From: Gordonia sp. OPL2
GTDB taxonomy: Bacteria; Actinomycetota; Actinomycetes; Mycobacteriales; Mycobacteriaceae
Reading direction: 5' to 3'
Assembly (NCBI RefSeq): GCF_003797825.1
Contig: NZ_RKME01000025.1
Coordinates: 23,357-87,356, forward strand
Length of the DNA: 64,000 nt
In this document: piece after piece, positions 34,259 through 43,549 of the stretch
How the letters are laid out: each line of letters starts with the position of its first letter
How positions within the stretch are numbered: the stretch's first letter is position 1
Translations under genes and position numbers: made by a program
Notes under the pieces: generated by a model
Seen by the model: only the letters and a program-made list of their open reading frames with translations
Database searches by the model: none
Told to the model about the DNA's origin: nothing

Positions 34259-36085
34259 TCAGTAGACGTCGCGCAGATAGCGTTTCGCGCGTTTGAGGTC
34301 GTCGATGTAGTCCTGGGCTTCGTCGTCTGTCAGCCCGCCGTGTTCGGCCACCACCTCGCGCAGTGCGGTGTCGACGTCGCGGGCCATACGGGTGGCGTCA
34401 CCGCACACGTAGATGTGAGCGCCGTCCGACAGCCATCGGAACAGGTCGGCCCCCTGCTCCCGCATCCGGTCCTGGACGTAGATCTTGTGCTCCTGGTCGC
34501 GGGAGAAGGCCAGGTCGAGCCGGTCCAGGAGACCGTCGGTGACGAAGCCGTCGATCTCGTCGGCATAGATGTAGTCGTGGTCGCGACGTTGGTCGCCGAA
34601 GAACAGCCAGTTGCCGCCACGAGCGCCACGCGCGGCGCGCTCATGCAGGAACGACCGGAACGGCGCGATGCCGGTCCCGGGCCCGATCATGATGGCCTTC
34701 GTGTCGTCGGATGGGAGGCGGAAGGAGTTGTTCGGTGAGATGAACATGCCGACCTGGGTGCCCTCGGGTCGGCGGTCGGCGAGAAAGGTCGAGCACACCC
34801 CGCCGCGCTGACGATCACCGGATCGGTATCGGACCGTGGCCATCGTGATGTGCACGGTGCCCGCATGGGCGAGTGGACTCGACGAGATCGAGTACACACG
34901 GTGCTGCAGTGGCCGCAGCTCGGCGATGAGTTCGTCGGGACTGATGGTCAACGTCGGGTCGACATCGAGGAGGTCGAGGACGTCCTTGCCCCACATCCAG
35001 GCATCGAGGGCCTCTCTGTCGCCGGTCGACGTCAGGTGGGTGAGTTCGGCATCCTGGCTGCGTTGCGCGATGTAGTCGAGGAGATACTTCGACGGGGTGG
35101 AGATCTCGTAATGATGGGTCAGCGCCTCGCGTAATGTCCGTTCGGTCTTGCGATCGGCGATCACGGTGTCCGGCGAGGCACCGAGACGGGTGATGATCCG
35201 GTCGACCAATTCGGCGTCGTTCACCGGCGAGATGCTGATGCCGTCGCCGGGTTGATAGTCGATCCCGCTGTCGCCCAACGAGATCTCCAGATGACGGACT
35301 TCCTTGTCCGACGTCGGTGCGGACAACAGCGTGTTGGCGACGACGGTCGCCGGATAGGGGTTCTTACGGGTCCACGCGGACCTTGCCGGGGTGTCCGGAC
35401 CCGCGGTGGTGGTGGTCGTCGGCGCCGTGGTCGTGCCGGGTGCAGAGCCGGACGGCGGTGCGGCGTCGACGGCGCCCGCGTCGACTGCGGCGAGGGCGGG
35501 TACCGCACGTGCCATCCAGTCGGTCGCCGGATCCTCGAAGTCGACATCGCAATCGACACGATCGACGACGCGGGTACCGCCGAGTTCGGCCAGGCGCGCG
35601 TCGATGTTCTTGCCGGCCTGGCAGAAACCGTCGTAGATGGAGTCGCCGAGGGCGAGCACCCCGAAGTAGAGCCCGTCGAGTCGCGGTGCGTCCGGGGCGG
35701 CGAGGGACTGCCAGAAGAGTTCTGCGTTGTCGGGCATGTCGCCCTCGCCGTAGGTGGAGGTGATCACCAGGAGGCGGCGGGCCGCCGACAGCGCGGTGAT
35801 GTCGAGCGCGTCGAGATCGCAGCGAACCGGCTCGAATCCGTGCTCACGGGCCGCGGCCTCGGCCTGTTCGGACAGCCACTCCGCGGTGCCGGTCTGGCTG
35901 CCGTAGACGATCTGCAACGGAATCCGGCCGGGAGCGGCTGCGTCGACGGCCGCGGTCCCGCCGGCGTGCGCGGCCGATCCCGTCGGCATGGCGATGCGGG
36001 TGTTGAGGCCGGCGAGAAACCCTGCGAGCCAGGCTTTCTGGTCACCCGTGAACGGAACGTCCGCCGGGATGTAGGGAAGTTGCAT
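34259..36085 (-). CDS. CysJ-like diflavin reductase (FMN-FAD-NADPH)
   Basis: 608 residues; passes electrons from NADPH through FAD and FMN to a partner. The flavodoxin domain has IVYGSQTGTAEWLSEQ (about 57-72) and STYGEGDMPDNAELFW. After a Thr/Pro linker come the FAD domain (PLQHRVYSISSSPL, GVCSTFLAD) and the NADPH domain (IGPGTGIAPFRSFLHER, YVCGDATRMARDV). The C-terminal Tyr (RYLRDVY) is usual. Such proteins normally serve sulfite reductase, but no hemoprotein subunit is encoded here; instead the gene begins 1 bp after the stop of the GltB-like gene and precedes the HemS-like gene. An upstream in-frame ATG lies inside the GltB-like gene. Confidence 0.9.
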   Translation of the reverse strand: MQLPYIPADVPFTGDQKAWLAGFLAGLNTRIAMPTGSAAHAGGTAAVDAAAPGRIPLQIVYGSQTGTAEWLSEQAEAAAREHGFEPVRCDLDALDITALSAARRLLVITSTYGEGDMPDNAELFWQSLAAPDAPRLDGLYFGVLALGDSIYDGFCQAGKNIDARLAELGGTRVVDRVDCDVDFEDPATDWMARAVPALAAVDAGAVDAAPPSGSAPGTTTAPTTTTTAGPDTPARSAWTRKNPYPATVVANTLLSAPTSDKEVRHLEISLGDSGIDYQPGDGISISPVNDAELVDRIITRLGASPDTVIADRKTERTLREALTHHYEISTPSKYLLDYIAQRSQDAELTHLTSTGDREALDAWMWGKDVLDLLDVDPTLTISPDELIAELRPLQHRVYSISSSPLAHAGTVHITMATVRYRSGDRQRGGVCSTFLADRRPEGTQVGMFISPNNSFRLPSDDTKAIMIGPGTGIAPFRSFLHERAARGARGGNWLFFGDQRRDHDYIYADEIDGFVTDGLLDRLDLAFSRDQEHKIYVQDRMREQGADLFRWLSDGAHIYVCGDATRMARDVDTALREVVAEHGGLTDDEAQDYIDDLKRAKRYLRDVY

Positions 36086-36086
36086 G

Positions 36087-39000
36087 TCATCCCACCTTCG
36101 TGGTGTCAGTGTCGATGGAGGACCGCAGGCCCGCCGCGACGTCGGGAACCGCGGCGGCGGCGAACAGCTCGTCGAAACCGGGCAGTCCGCCGAGCTTCTC
36201 GCGATTCTTTCGGTCCTGCAGGAGAATCCATCCGTAGGTGCCCGGCGCATCCATCGACCACACGTTGCGTTGCGCCAGTGCCGACTTGTAGTCGTCCACG
36301 CGCTTCGCCGCGATCAGCGCGGCGAGTTGGTCGGCGTCGTATGCCCCGAGGATGTCACGCGCGTACCGTGCGACCTTCGACAGCAGTTCGAAGTCCTCGG
36401 TGAGAACCAGATTGCGCGCCCCGGTGGCGATCGCCTGATCGGTCCACGCGGAGACCTGCTCCCGGGGCCGGGTGCCGCCCGTCCGTGCCAGGCGTGTGGC
36501 GGCGAGTCCGCGGGCGATCTCGAACACGGTGAACGCGTTGAGGAGACGGTACATCTCCGCATTGTCGGTCTCGCCGTATCCGGGCACGGCGCCGTCGGCC
36601 ACCGGCGTACCGCTGCGAATGCTGACCTTCAGCGCCCGCACCTGATGGGCCGCCAACGCCGTCGACAATTCGTCGAGGAGGTCGCGATGCGAGATCGAGG
36701 CCACCAGCGCGTCGCTGTCCTGATAGGCGACCAGGGCCCGCGGCATCGCATAGGAGATGTAGTGCCGTTCGGTCTCCCAGTTCTCAAGCAGTCGGGTGCC
36801 CAATGCCGAACCCGTTGCCGCCACGTGCATCTCGAGCATGTGCCGAACGGCGTGGTGGTGAACGGGGGCGAGAGGATCGTCGACGCCGGTGATGGCTCCC
36901 ACCACCACCGAGTCGCTGCTGATGCGGGTCTCGAGAACGCATGCCGGGTCGTATTGGTACAGGAACCCGCCACTCATCCCGTTGCCGAGTCCCTTGCCGT
37001 ACCCGCCGAGGTTCAGCACGGCCCCGTTGGTCATGTACTCGCAGCCGAATTCGCCCACCCCCTCCACGACCGCGGTCGCGCCGGAGTTGCGGACCGCGAA
37101 CCGGTCGCCGGCCTCACCCTCGACGAACAGTCGGCCGCCCGTGGCGCCGAAGAGGGCGAAGTTGCCGATCAGGACGTTGCCGCCGATCGATGGCGAGCCC
37201 CCGCCCGGTGAACGTACGATCACGCTTCCGCCCGACATCGACTTCCCGACACCGTCGTTGCAGGTCCCGCTGTGCTCCAGGCGCATTCCGTCGTTGCAGA
37301 ACGCCGCGTACGAGAGCCCGGCCGAGCCGGAGGTGGCGACCCGCACGGAGTCCGGCGCCAGGAATCGGCGACCGCGGTCGTCGACGAGCACACTCGGCAG
37401 GTCGGTGATGTCGGCTGCGGTCAGCTCGTGGTTCAAGGTCCGTTCGATGTCGACTGCGAGCTGTGCGCCGACACTCTTGTTGCGGTTGCCGAGCACGGGG
37501 GTGTCGATGGTGACGTCGCGGTCGCGCGACTCCAGCAGGGCCCTGCGGACCTCGTCGCCGACCGCATCGTCGATCGCGTAGTCGCGTTCCAGATACACGG
37601 GATCGGTGATCGCGACCGGATCGATGCGGGCCAGGAGCGCCTGAAGTCGCAGCGGTGTCACCACCGCGGGATGGTCGACGAGCCGGAGCAGGTCCGTGCG
37701 GCCACGGGCGGCGGACAGGCTGCGCAGTCCCAGCCCCGCGAGGATCTCCCGGACGTCGTGGGCGATGTTGCACAGATACTGCGCCATCGATCGCGGATCC
37801 CCGTCGAAGACCTCGGGGTTGGTCGTCAGGCCGGCCGGACACTTGATGTTGCAGTTCTTGGCCATCACGCAGCCGATCATCATCAGCGCGGACGTTCCGA
37901 ACTCGAAACTGTCGGCACCCAACAGCGCCGACGTCACGACGTCGCGGCCGGTCTGATGAGCGCCCGAGGTACGCAGTACCACCTTCTGGCGTAAGCCGTT
38001 GGCGCACAGCGCCTGGTGTACTTCGGCGAGGCCGATCTCCGCGGCGCGGCCCGCGTAGCGGAGGCTCGTCACCGACGCTGCGCCGGTGCCGCCGGTGTTG
38101 CCGGCGACGTTGATCACGTCGGCGCCCGCCTTGGCCACACCGACGGCGATCGTGCCGATACCCTCCGACGAGACCAGTTTGACGATGACCCGGACGCGAG
38201 CGGCCTTGCAGTCGTGGATGAGTTGGGCGAGGTCCTCGATGGAGTAGGTGTCGTGATGTGGGGGCGGCGACACGAGTTCCACGCCGGGCGTGCCGCCGCG
38301 CGCCGCCGCGATCTCCACCGTCACCTTGGGGGCCGGGAGCTGTCCGCCCTCACCGGGTTTGGCCCCCTGGCCGATCTTGATCTCCAGTTCACGGAGCATC
38401 GGGTCGGCGAGGTAGCCCGCCCAGATGCCGAACCGTCCGGAGGCGAACTGCTTGATCGCCGACGCACGGATGGTGCCGTAGCGGGACATGTGCTCGCCAC
38501 CCTCGCCGCTGTTGGACAGACCCCCGACCATGTTGGTGCCGTGGGCGACGGCTTCGTGGGCGGGTGCGACCAGGGCGCCATGACTCATCGCGCCGGAGGC
38601 GAAGGTCGTGGTGATCTCATGTGCGGGCTGCACATCGGCGAGGGCGATCGCCGGTTGGGCGGTGCCCAGTCGGCTCAGCAGGTCGGTCGCCGTGCCGTTC
38701 GCGACGACGATGATCCCCGAGTCCCCGCAGTCGAGTATCTCCGCCGACGTCCCGAGCAGATCCGCCATCGCCTGAGCCAGCGCCTGGATCCGGGCGAGTC
38801 CGTCGGAGCCGGTCGGATCCCCGTCGAGGGACACATGGAAGGTGCCGGGCGTGCCCGCGTCGTCCTCGAGCGAGGTCACCCGTAGACCACGCACGAGGAC
38901 CTTCTCGGCCGGATCGGTGTGCGCGCGTTGCAACACATCGAGGAAGTCGTCGGCGGTGCCCGATCCCGTGACGTCGAGTGGTAGGGCGAGGATGTCGCGC

Positions 39001-41738
39001 AGTGCACTCGGTCGGTCGGCGCGTTGCGCGGCGATCTCCTCGGCGAACGAACGGTAGGCGTCGGTGACCACGAACCCATCGATGTCGTCGGCGGAGAGGC
39101 GGTCGTAGGAGCTGTCCGCGTAGGCGCGCGCGTCGAGTCCGAACGCATCCGACAACCTGCCGAGGGTCAGTAGGCGGAGCCCGCCGGCGCGATCGGCCTC
39201 GGCGGCAGACGGGGATTCGCGACCGGCGGTGGCGAAGGTGATCTTCTCCCCGGTCAGGTCGGCATACTTGCGCACGGCGGTCGCACCGAACGAGTGGCCC
39301 GCGCCGTCGGAACGTTCCTTGAACAGGCCCAGCAACGGCAGGTCCTTGTCCGAGGTGAGCGAGGTGCTCATCGCGGCGCGGTGAGCACGCCCCACGGTCG
39401 CCGCGATCGGGCCGAGTCCGACACCCCCGACCGGGGCACGCAGGTCCGGGAACCACCGGCGCAGATCGTCATCGGCGGTGTCGAGGAAGTTCGGTTCGAA
39501 GAACTCGCCGCCGATGTAGCTCTCGACGGTGCACAGCCCGACGCGTCCCATCGTCTTCATCAGTGACTTCTCGGCGGCTTTCACCCATCGCCGAAACGCC
39601 GCCAGTCCTTCGGCGCCGTCGGTCGACACGGATGCAGCGCGACGTGCGATCGAATGGGGATGGACTGCGGCAGCGCCGAATCCGAGGGTGGCCGCGAGGT
39701 GATGGGAGGACTCCACCTGGCCGGTGTCGGCGACGAGTGACACCCGCAGACGCAGGCCTGCCGCGATCAGTCTCTGATTGACCGCCGACACCGCGAACAC
39801 GATCGGGATCGCGGCGCGGTCGTGTGCGATCCCGCGGTCACTCAGGACGGCGATCCCACCGCGCGACTCGGCGAAGGCGACGATCTCGTCGCCGAGTCGG
39901 TCCACTGCCGACACCATGGCACGGCGGTCGTCGCCGTCGCGGTCGTCGTAGGCGATCGGAAAGCAGGCGTCGAACAGACGGGCGGGGGTCACTTCCTGCC
40001 GATGCAGCAGATCCAGGTCGGCGGTGCCGAGAACCGGTGAGGGAAGGATGATCTGACGGCCGGCGGCGTGCGCGTCCGTGCCGGTCCCCGGTCGCGCGCC
40101 CAGGGCGACACGCAGCGTCATGCCATCTGCCTCGCGGATGCTGTCGAGTGGGGGATTGGTCACCTGCGCGAATCGTTGCGAGAAGAACCGCGCCACATTG
40201 GGTTCGATGTCGGTCAGTGCGTTGATGGCGTTGCCGAAGCCCATGGCCGACACCCGTTCACTGCCGTCGGACAGCATCGGGTCGACGAAGTAGCGGAAGC
40301 TCTCCTGGTCGAGGTGGTAGGCCCGATACCGCTGATGGTCGGTCAGCTCGGTGGGGCCCACTGCGGCATCGGCGGCGTCACCGGTGCCCGGCCGGCGATC
40401 GTCGGTCGTGCCGGCCGCCGCCTCGACGTCGGCCAGGTCGATCTTGGCCGCCGCCAGGAGCGCACGGTAATCCTTGGCGGCGGCGAGCTTCTCGTAGGCG
40501 TCGAGCGTCGTGTAGGTGCGGTGCTCACGATGGTCGTAGTAGATCATCCCTCCGGCGGAGACCCGGCCCCGCGCGATCACCGTCTCCGGCGGGAACGCGA
40601 TCTGTCCCGCCTCGGAGAACACGCACAGATAGTCGGTGGTCTCGACCGTGCGCAGCGGTCGCAGGCCGAGGCGGTCGAGGCGGGCGCCGATGACCGTACC
40701 GTCACCGAACACGACCGCCGCCGGTCCGTCGTTCTTCTCCTCGACGAGGGAGAAGTACTCGAACATGGCACGCACCGGCTCGGACAACGACGAGTCGTTC
40801 TCCCAGGCCGGGGGCATCATCGACACGATTGCGGTCACCAGATCCACCCGGTCCTCGATGACCCGGGCCGCGACCGTCTGATCCAGACGGCAACTGTCGG
40901 ACTGCCCGGGCGGGCGCACGATGCTCTTGTGCTGGGCGGTCGCCGCGGTCACCTGCGCGATGCGGTTCTTCTTGTCGGTGTTCAGTTCTCCGTTGTGCGC
41001 CAGAAACCGGAACGGTTGCGCCATCGTCGGATGCGGATCGGTGTTCGTGGAGAACCGCGTGTGGAAGTACAGCGTGTGGACCGCGTGGTCGGGATCGCCG
41101 AGATCGGTGAAGTAGTCGATGACCTCGGGCGAGGACAACCGACCCTTGAGCACCTGGGTCCGGGCCGACAGCGACAGCGGATAGAGGCCGGCCAGTTCCG
41201 GCTTGGTGAAGGCGGTCGCCTCGATGTGCAACAGTGCCTGCTGGACAGCGTGGTCGAGAGCGGCGGGCTCCGGGCACGGCTCCGGCGCAGAGAACACCCA
41301 CTGACGGATCGGCAGCTGGAACGAGATGGCCGCCGGGCGCAGCGCGTCGGTGTCGACCGGGACGTCGCGCACCGTGAGGACGTCGAAACCCCGGCCCGCC
41401 ATCGTGCGTTCGATGAGTCGGGCGGCGCGGGCCGCCGCGTCGGGCCCGGTCGGGAGGAAGAAGTTGCCGACGCAGAACCTGCCCAGTCGGAGATCCGGCC
41501 GGCCGGTGATCTTGCGGAAGAATCGGAGGGAAAGATCCATCGACACACCGCCGCCGTCGCCGACGCCGAGCGCCGACATGCCGCCGCGGTGGGGGACCGA
41601 GCAGAGTGCCTCACGGGCCTTGGAGATCACGGAGTGCTTCTGCACCCCGTCCTTGCGGGTGATGAAGCCCACCCCGCAACTGCTCTTCTCGTCGCTCGGA
41701 TCCCAGAGCAGTGCTCGGGGGTCATGTTCTGGCCGCAT
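36087..41738 (-). CDS. Oversized GltB-like (glutamate synthase large subunit-related) protein
   Basis: 1883 residues against about 1500 for GltB. The N-terminal Ntn amidotransferase domain has the nucleophile in SSCGVGF (Cys near 21) plus RFSTNT and FLAHNGELNT. The FMN/TIM-barrel domain has SPPPHHDTYSIEDLAQLI and VINVAGNTGGTGAAS (near 1214), then the Fe-S loop CVMAKNCNIKC (near 1290) and a C-terminal GxGxG helix domain (GGFLYQYDP). About 300-400 extra residues sit mainly before the FMN domain. Changes from canonical GltB: GHDGGTG is GNTGGTG, RTDG is RTSG, and the third Fe-S Cys is one residue closer. The ATG at 41738 has AGAGGA upstream. No gltD follows; a CysJ-like reductase does. Confidence 0.85.
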   Translation of the reverse strand: MRPEHDPRALLWDPSDEKSSCGVGFITRKDGVQKHSVISKAREALCSVPHRGGMSALGVGDGGGVSMDLSLRFFRKITGRPDLRLGRFCVGNFFLPTGPDAAARAARLIERTMAGRGFDVLTVRDVPVDTDALRPAAISFQLPIRQWVFSAPEPCPEPAALDHAVQQALLHIEATAFTKPELAGLYPLSLSARTQVLKGRLSSPEVIDYFTDLGDPDHAVHTLYFHTRFSTNTDPHPTMAQPFRFLAHNGELNTDKKNRIAQVTAATAQHKSIVRPPGQSDSCRLDQTVAARVIEDRVDLVTAIVSMMPPAWENDSSLSEPVRAMFEYFSLVEEKNDGPAAVVFGDGTVIGARLDRLGLRPLRTVETTDYLCVFSEAGQIAFPPETVIARGRVSAGGMIYYDHREHRTYTTLDAYEKLAAAKDYRALLAAAKIDLADVEAAAGTTDDRRPGTGDAADAAVGPTELTDHQRYRAYHLDQESFRYFVDPMLSDGSERVSAMGFGNAINALTDIEPNVARFFSQRFAQVTNPPLDSIREADGMTLRVALGARPGTGTDAHAAGRQIILPSPVLGTADLDLLHRQEVTPARLFDACFPIAYDDRDGDDRRAMVSAVDRLGDEIVAFAESRGGIAVLSDRGIAHDRAAIPIVFAVSAVNQRLIAAGLRLRVSLVADTGQVESSHHLAATLGFGAAAVHPHSIARRAASVSTDGAEGLAAFRRWVKAAEKSLMKTMGRVGLCTVESYIGGEFFEPNFLDTADDDLRRWFPDLRAPVGGVGLGPIAATVGRAHRAAMSTSLTSDKDLPLLGLFKERSDGAGHSFGATAVRKYADLTGEKITFATAGRESPSAAEADRAGGLRLLTLGRLSDAFGLDARAYADSSYDRLSADDIDGFVVTDAYRSFAEEIAAQRADRPSALRDILALPLDVTGSGTADDFLDVLQRAHTDPAEKVLVRGLRVTSLEDDAGTPGTFHVSLDGDPTGSDGLARIQALAQAMADLLGTSAEILDCGDSGIIVVANGTATDLLSRLGTAQPAIALADVQPAHEITTTFASGAMSHGALVAPAHEAVAHGTNMVGGLSNSGEGGEHMSRYGTIRASAIKQFASGRFGIWAGYLADPMLRELEIKIGQGAKPGEGGQLPAPKVTVEIAAARGGTPGVELVSPPPHHDTYSIEDLAQLIHDCKAARVRVIVKLVSSEGIGTIAVGVAKAGADVINVAGNTGGTGAASVTSLRYAGRAAEIGLAEVHQALCANGLRQKVVLRTSGAHQTGRDVVTSALLGADSFEFGTSALMMIGCVMAKNCNIKCPAGLTTNPEVFDGDPRSMAQYLCNIAHDVREILAGLGLRSLSAARGRTDLLRLVDHPAVVTPLRLQALLARIDPVAITDPVYLERDYAIDDAVGDEVRRALLESRDRDVTIDTPVLGNRNKSVGAQLAVDIERTLNHELTAADITDLPSVLVDDRGRRFLAPDSVRVATSGSAGLSYAAFCNDGMRLEHSGTCNDGVGKSMSGGSVIVRSPGGGSPSIGGNVLIGNFALFGATGGRLFVEGEAGDRFAVRNSGATAVVEGVGEFGCEYMTNGAVLNLGGYGKGLGNGMSGGFLYQYDPACVLETRISSDSVVVGAITGVDDPLAPVHHHAVRHMLEMHVAATGSALGTRLLENWETERHYISYAMPRALVAYQDSDALVASISHRDLLDELSTALAAHQVRALKVSIRSGTPVADGAVPGYGETDNAEMYRLLNAFTVFEIARGLAATRLARTGGTRPREQVSAWTDQAIATGARNLVLTEDFELLSKVARYARDILGAYDADQLAALIAAKRVDDYKSALAQRNVWSMDAPGTYGWILLQDRKNREKLGGLPGFDELFAAAAVPDVAAGLRSSIDTDTTKVG

Positions 41739-41830
41739 TCGGTCCTCTGAGTTCTCGGTCCACCCCGCCACGGGCGGAGGTGGAGGTCTCGGTCCGCCCG
41801 CGCGGGACGGCACTGGTCGGATCGTCCGGG

Positions 41831-41864
41831 GTCGGCGTCACTGCGACGGTGGAGTGACGCCGAC
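41831..41864 (-). promoter_or_regulatory. 12-bp inverted repeat in the GltB-like leader
   Basis: GTCGGCGTCACT (41831-41842) pairs perfectly with 41853-41864 across a 10-nt loop. If the promoter is at 41880-41918, this hairpin lies in the leader about 93 nt before the start codon. It could be an attenuator, an mRNA-stabilising hairpin or a protein operator. The rest of the 367 bp between this gene and rpmE holds the palindromes described separately and nothing else I recognise. Confidence 0.55.
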
Positions 41865-41882
41865 GAAGCCATCAGCCTATAA

Positions 41883-41918
41883 CTTAGCTAAGCCTTACTA
41901 TCCTAAGGCATGCCTAAC
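41883..41918. promoter_or_regulatory. AT-rich TTAG/CTAA palindromes, possible iron-box-like operator and promoter
   Basis: In an otherwise GC-rich spacer there are two 10-bp perfect palindromes, CTTAGCTAAG (41883-41892) and AGGCATGCCT (41906-41915), with centres 23 bp apart. The half-sites recall IdeR/DtxR boxes (consensus TTAGGTTAGGCTAACCTAA), but the best single 19-mer I find matches only 11 of 19. On the minus strand TTAGGA and TTATAG with an 18-nt spacer could be a promoter for the GltB-like gene. Confidence 0.4.
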
Positions 41919-42105
41919 TCGGGAATGAAACGTCGTGACGTCGCGTTCTGGTCGGTGGATCGCATGACGAGATGGACGCGGTCGGGTGCGTTCGACGATT
42001 TCCAGGGCGCGCCGGCCGCGTGGCATACTGAGCGGTCGAGTCCGGTTCCGGTTCACACCATCGATCCCCGATGGTGACCCGGCGACCACAGAAAGGGACA
42101 ACCAG

Positions 42106-42336
42106 ATGAAGCAGGGCATCCACCCCGAGTACGCGACGACCACGGTCGTCTGCGGCTGCGGCAACACCTTCGAGACCCGCAGCACCGCGGACAACGGACG
42201 TATCAACGTCGAGGTCTGCTCGCAGTGCCACCCGTTCTACACCGGCAAGCAGAAGATTCTCGACACCGGCGGCCGCGTGGCCCGGTTCGAGAAGCGCTAC
42301 GGCAAGCGGACCCCCAAGAAGGCCGACGCCAACTAG
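42106..42336 (+). CDS. rpmE: 50S ribosomal protein L31 (zinc-binding form)
   Basis: 76 residues. The full zinc set is present as C16, C18 (VCGCGNTF), C38 and C41 (VCSQCHPF), so this is the C+ form that is usually replaced by a zinc-free paralog under zinc limitation. The C-terminal KRYGKRTPKKADAN tail is basic. The ATG is preceded by AAAGGGACAACCAG. A stable hairpin follows the stop codon. Confidence 0.97.
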   Translation: MKQGIHPEYATTTVVCGCGNTFETRSTADNGRINVEVCSQCHPFYTGKQKILDTGGRVARFEKRYGKRTPKKADAN

Positions 42337-42342
42337 CTCGAC

Positions 42343-42393
42343 CGACGACGCCCCTCCGGCGCGCACGATGTGCGCGGTGGACGGGCGTCGTCG
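42343..42393 (+). terminator. Hairpin after rpmE
   Basis: CGACGACGCCC (42343-42353) pairs perfectly with 42383-42393, and an inner GCGCAC/GTGCGC helix extends the structure. CGTTTC follows. It lies 7 nt after the rpmE stop and may reduce readthrough into prfA. Confidence 0.7.
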
Positions 42394-42453
42394 TCGTTTC
42401 GGTCCTCACTCCACCCAGCCGATGCGGTGAACCCGCGACAGAGGTGAGCATCC

Positions 42454-43545
42454 ATGACCACACAGGAGTCCCCGGGCCGGGGCCAGTCGGCGATCGACGA
42501 CATCCTCGCCGAACACGCCGGTCTCGAGGCACAGCTCGCCGATCCCTCGCTGCACGACGACCCGACCGCGGCTCGCCGCGTGGGCAAGCGGTTCGCCGAA
42601 CTCGCACCCATCATGTCCACGCACCGACGTCTCGCGGCGACGCGTGACGATCTCGCCGCGGCCCGCGAGCTCGCCGCCGACGATCCGGCCTTCGCCGACG
42701 AGATCCCGGAGCTCGAGGCCGCTGTCGCCGAGCTCGATGCGACACTGACCGACCTGCTCGCCCCCCGCGACCCGCACGACGGCGACGATGTCGTACTCGA
42801 GATCAAATCCGGTGCGGGCGGTGAAGAGTCGGCGCTGTTCGCGGCCGACCTCGCGCGGATGTATCTGAAGTACTGCGAGCGCCACGGCTTCAAGGCGCAG
42901 ACCCTCGGCGTCACCGAGTCCGATCTCGGCGGCTACAAAGAGGCCACGATCTCGATCAAGTCGAAAGAGCAACTGCGCGACGGTGTCTGGTCGCGGCTGA
43001 AGTTCGAGGGCGGTGTCCACCGGGTGCAGCGTGTACCGGTCACCGAATCCCAGGGCCGTATCCACACATCGGCCGCCGGCGTGCTGATCTATCCGGAGCC
43101 CGAGGAGGTCGAGCAGGTCGCGATCGACGAATCCGACCTGCGGATCGACGTCTACCGGTCATCGGGCAAGGGGGGTCAGGGCGTCAACACGACCGACTCG
43201 GCCGTGCGCATCACGCATCTGCCCACCGGAATCGTGGTGACCTGCCAGAACGAGCGCTCGCAGCTGCAGAACAAGGCCAGGGCGATGCAGGTACTCGCGG
43301 CGCGCCTGCAGTCTGCGGCCGAGGAGGAGGCGGAGGCCGCCGCCGCCCAGGGCCGCGCCGCACAGATCCGGACGGTCGACCGCTCGGAACGGATTCGCAC
43401 GTACAACTTCCCGGAGAACCGCATCACCGATCACCGCATCGGTTACAAGGCGAACAATCTCGACGCCGTCCTCGGCGGCGACATGGACGCGATGCTCGAC
43501 GCGCTCGTGGCCGCCGACCGGGCGGCGCGCCTCGAGGCCGAGTGA
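42454..43545 (+). CDS. prfA: Peptide chain release factor 1
   Basis: 363 residues; recognises UAA and UAG and triggers peptide release on the ribosome. The codon-reading tripeptide is PVT (in HRVQRVPVTESQGRIHTSA) where E. coli RF1 has PAT. The catalytic GGQ lies in SSGKGGQGVNTTDSA (near residue 240), and its Gln is the substrate of PrmC, encoded 4 bp downstream. GAGGTGAG precedes the ATG. Confidence 0.98.
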   Translation: MTTQESPGRGQSAIDDILAEHAGLEAQLADPSLHDDPTAARRVGKRFAELAPIMSTHRRLAATRDDLAAARELAADDPAFADEIPELEAAVAELDATLTDLLAPRDPHDGDDVVLEIKSGAGGEESALFAADLARMYLKYCERHGFKAQTLGVTESDLGGYKEATISIKSKEQLRDGVWSRLKFEGGVHRVQRVPVTESQGRIHTSAAGVLIYPEPEEVEQVAIDESDLRIDVYRSSGKGGQGVNTTDSAVRITHLPTGIVVTCQNERSQLQNKARAMQVLAARLQSAAEEEAEAAAAQGRAAQIRTVDRSERIRTYNFPENRITDHRIGYKANNLDAVLGGDMDAMLDALVAADRAARLEAE

Positions 43546-43549
43546 TCCG

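Noticed and set aside
34259..36085. Naming the diflavin reductase cysJ
   Set aside because: No sulfite reductase hemoprotein gene is adjacent and the gene is coupled to a GltB-like gene, so the partner is uncertain.
41883..41918. Calling a definite IdeR iron box
   Set aside because: The half-sites are suggestive, but the best 19-mer matches the consensus at only 11 of 19 positions, so it is reported only as a possible operator.
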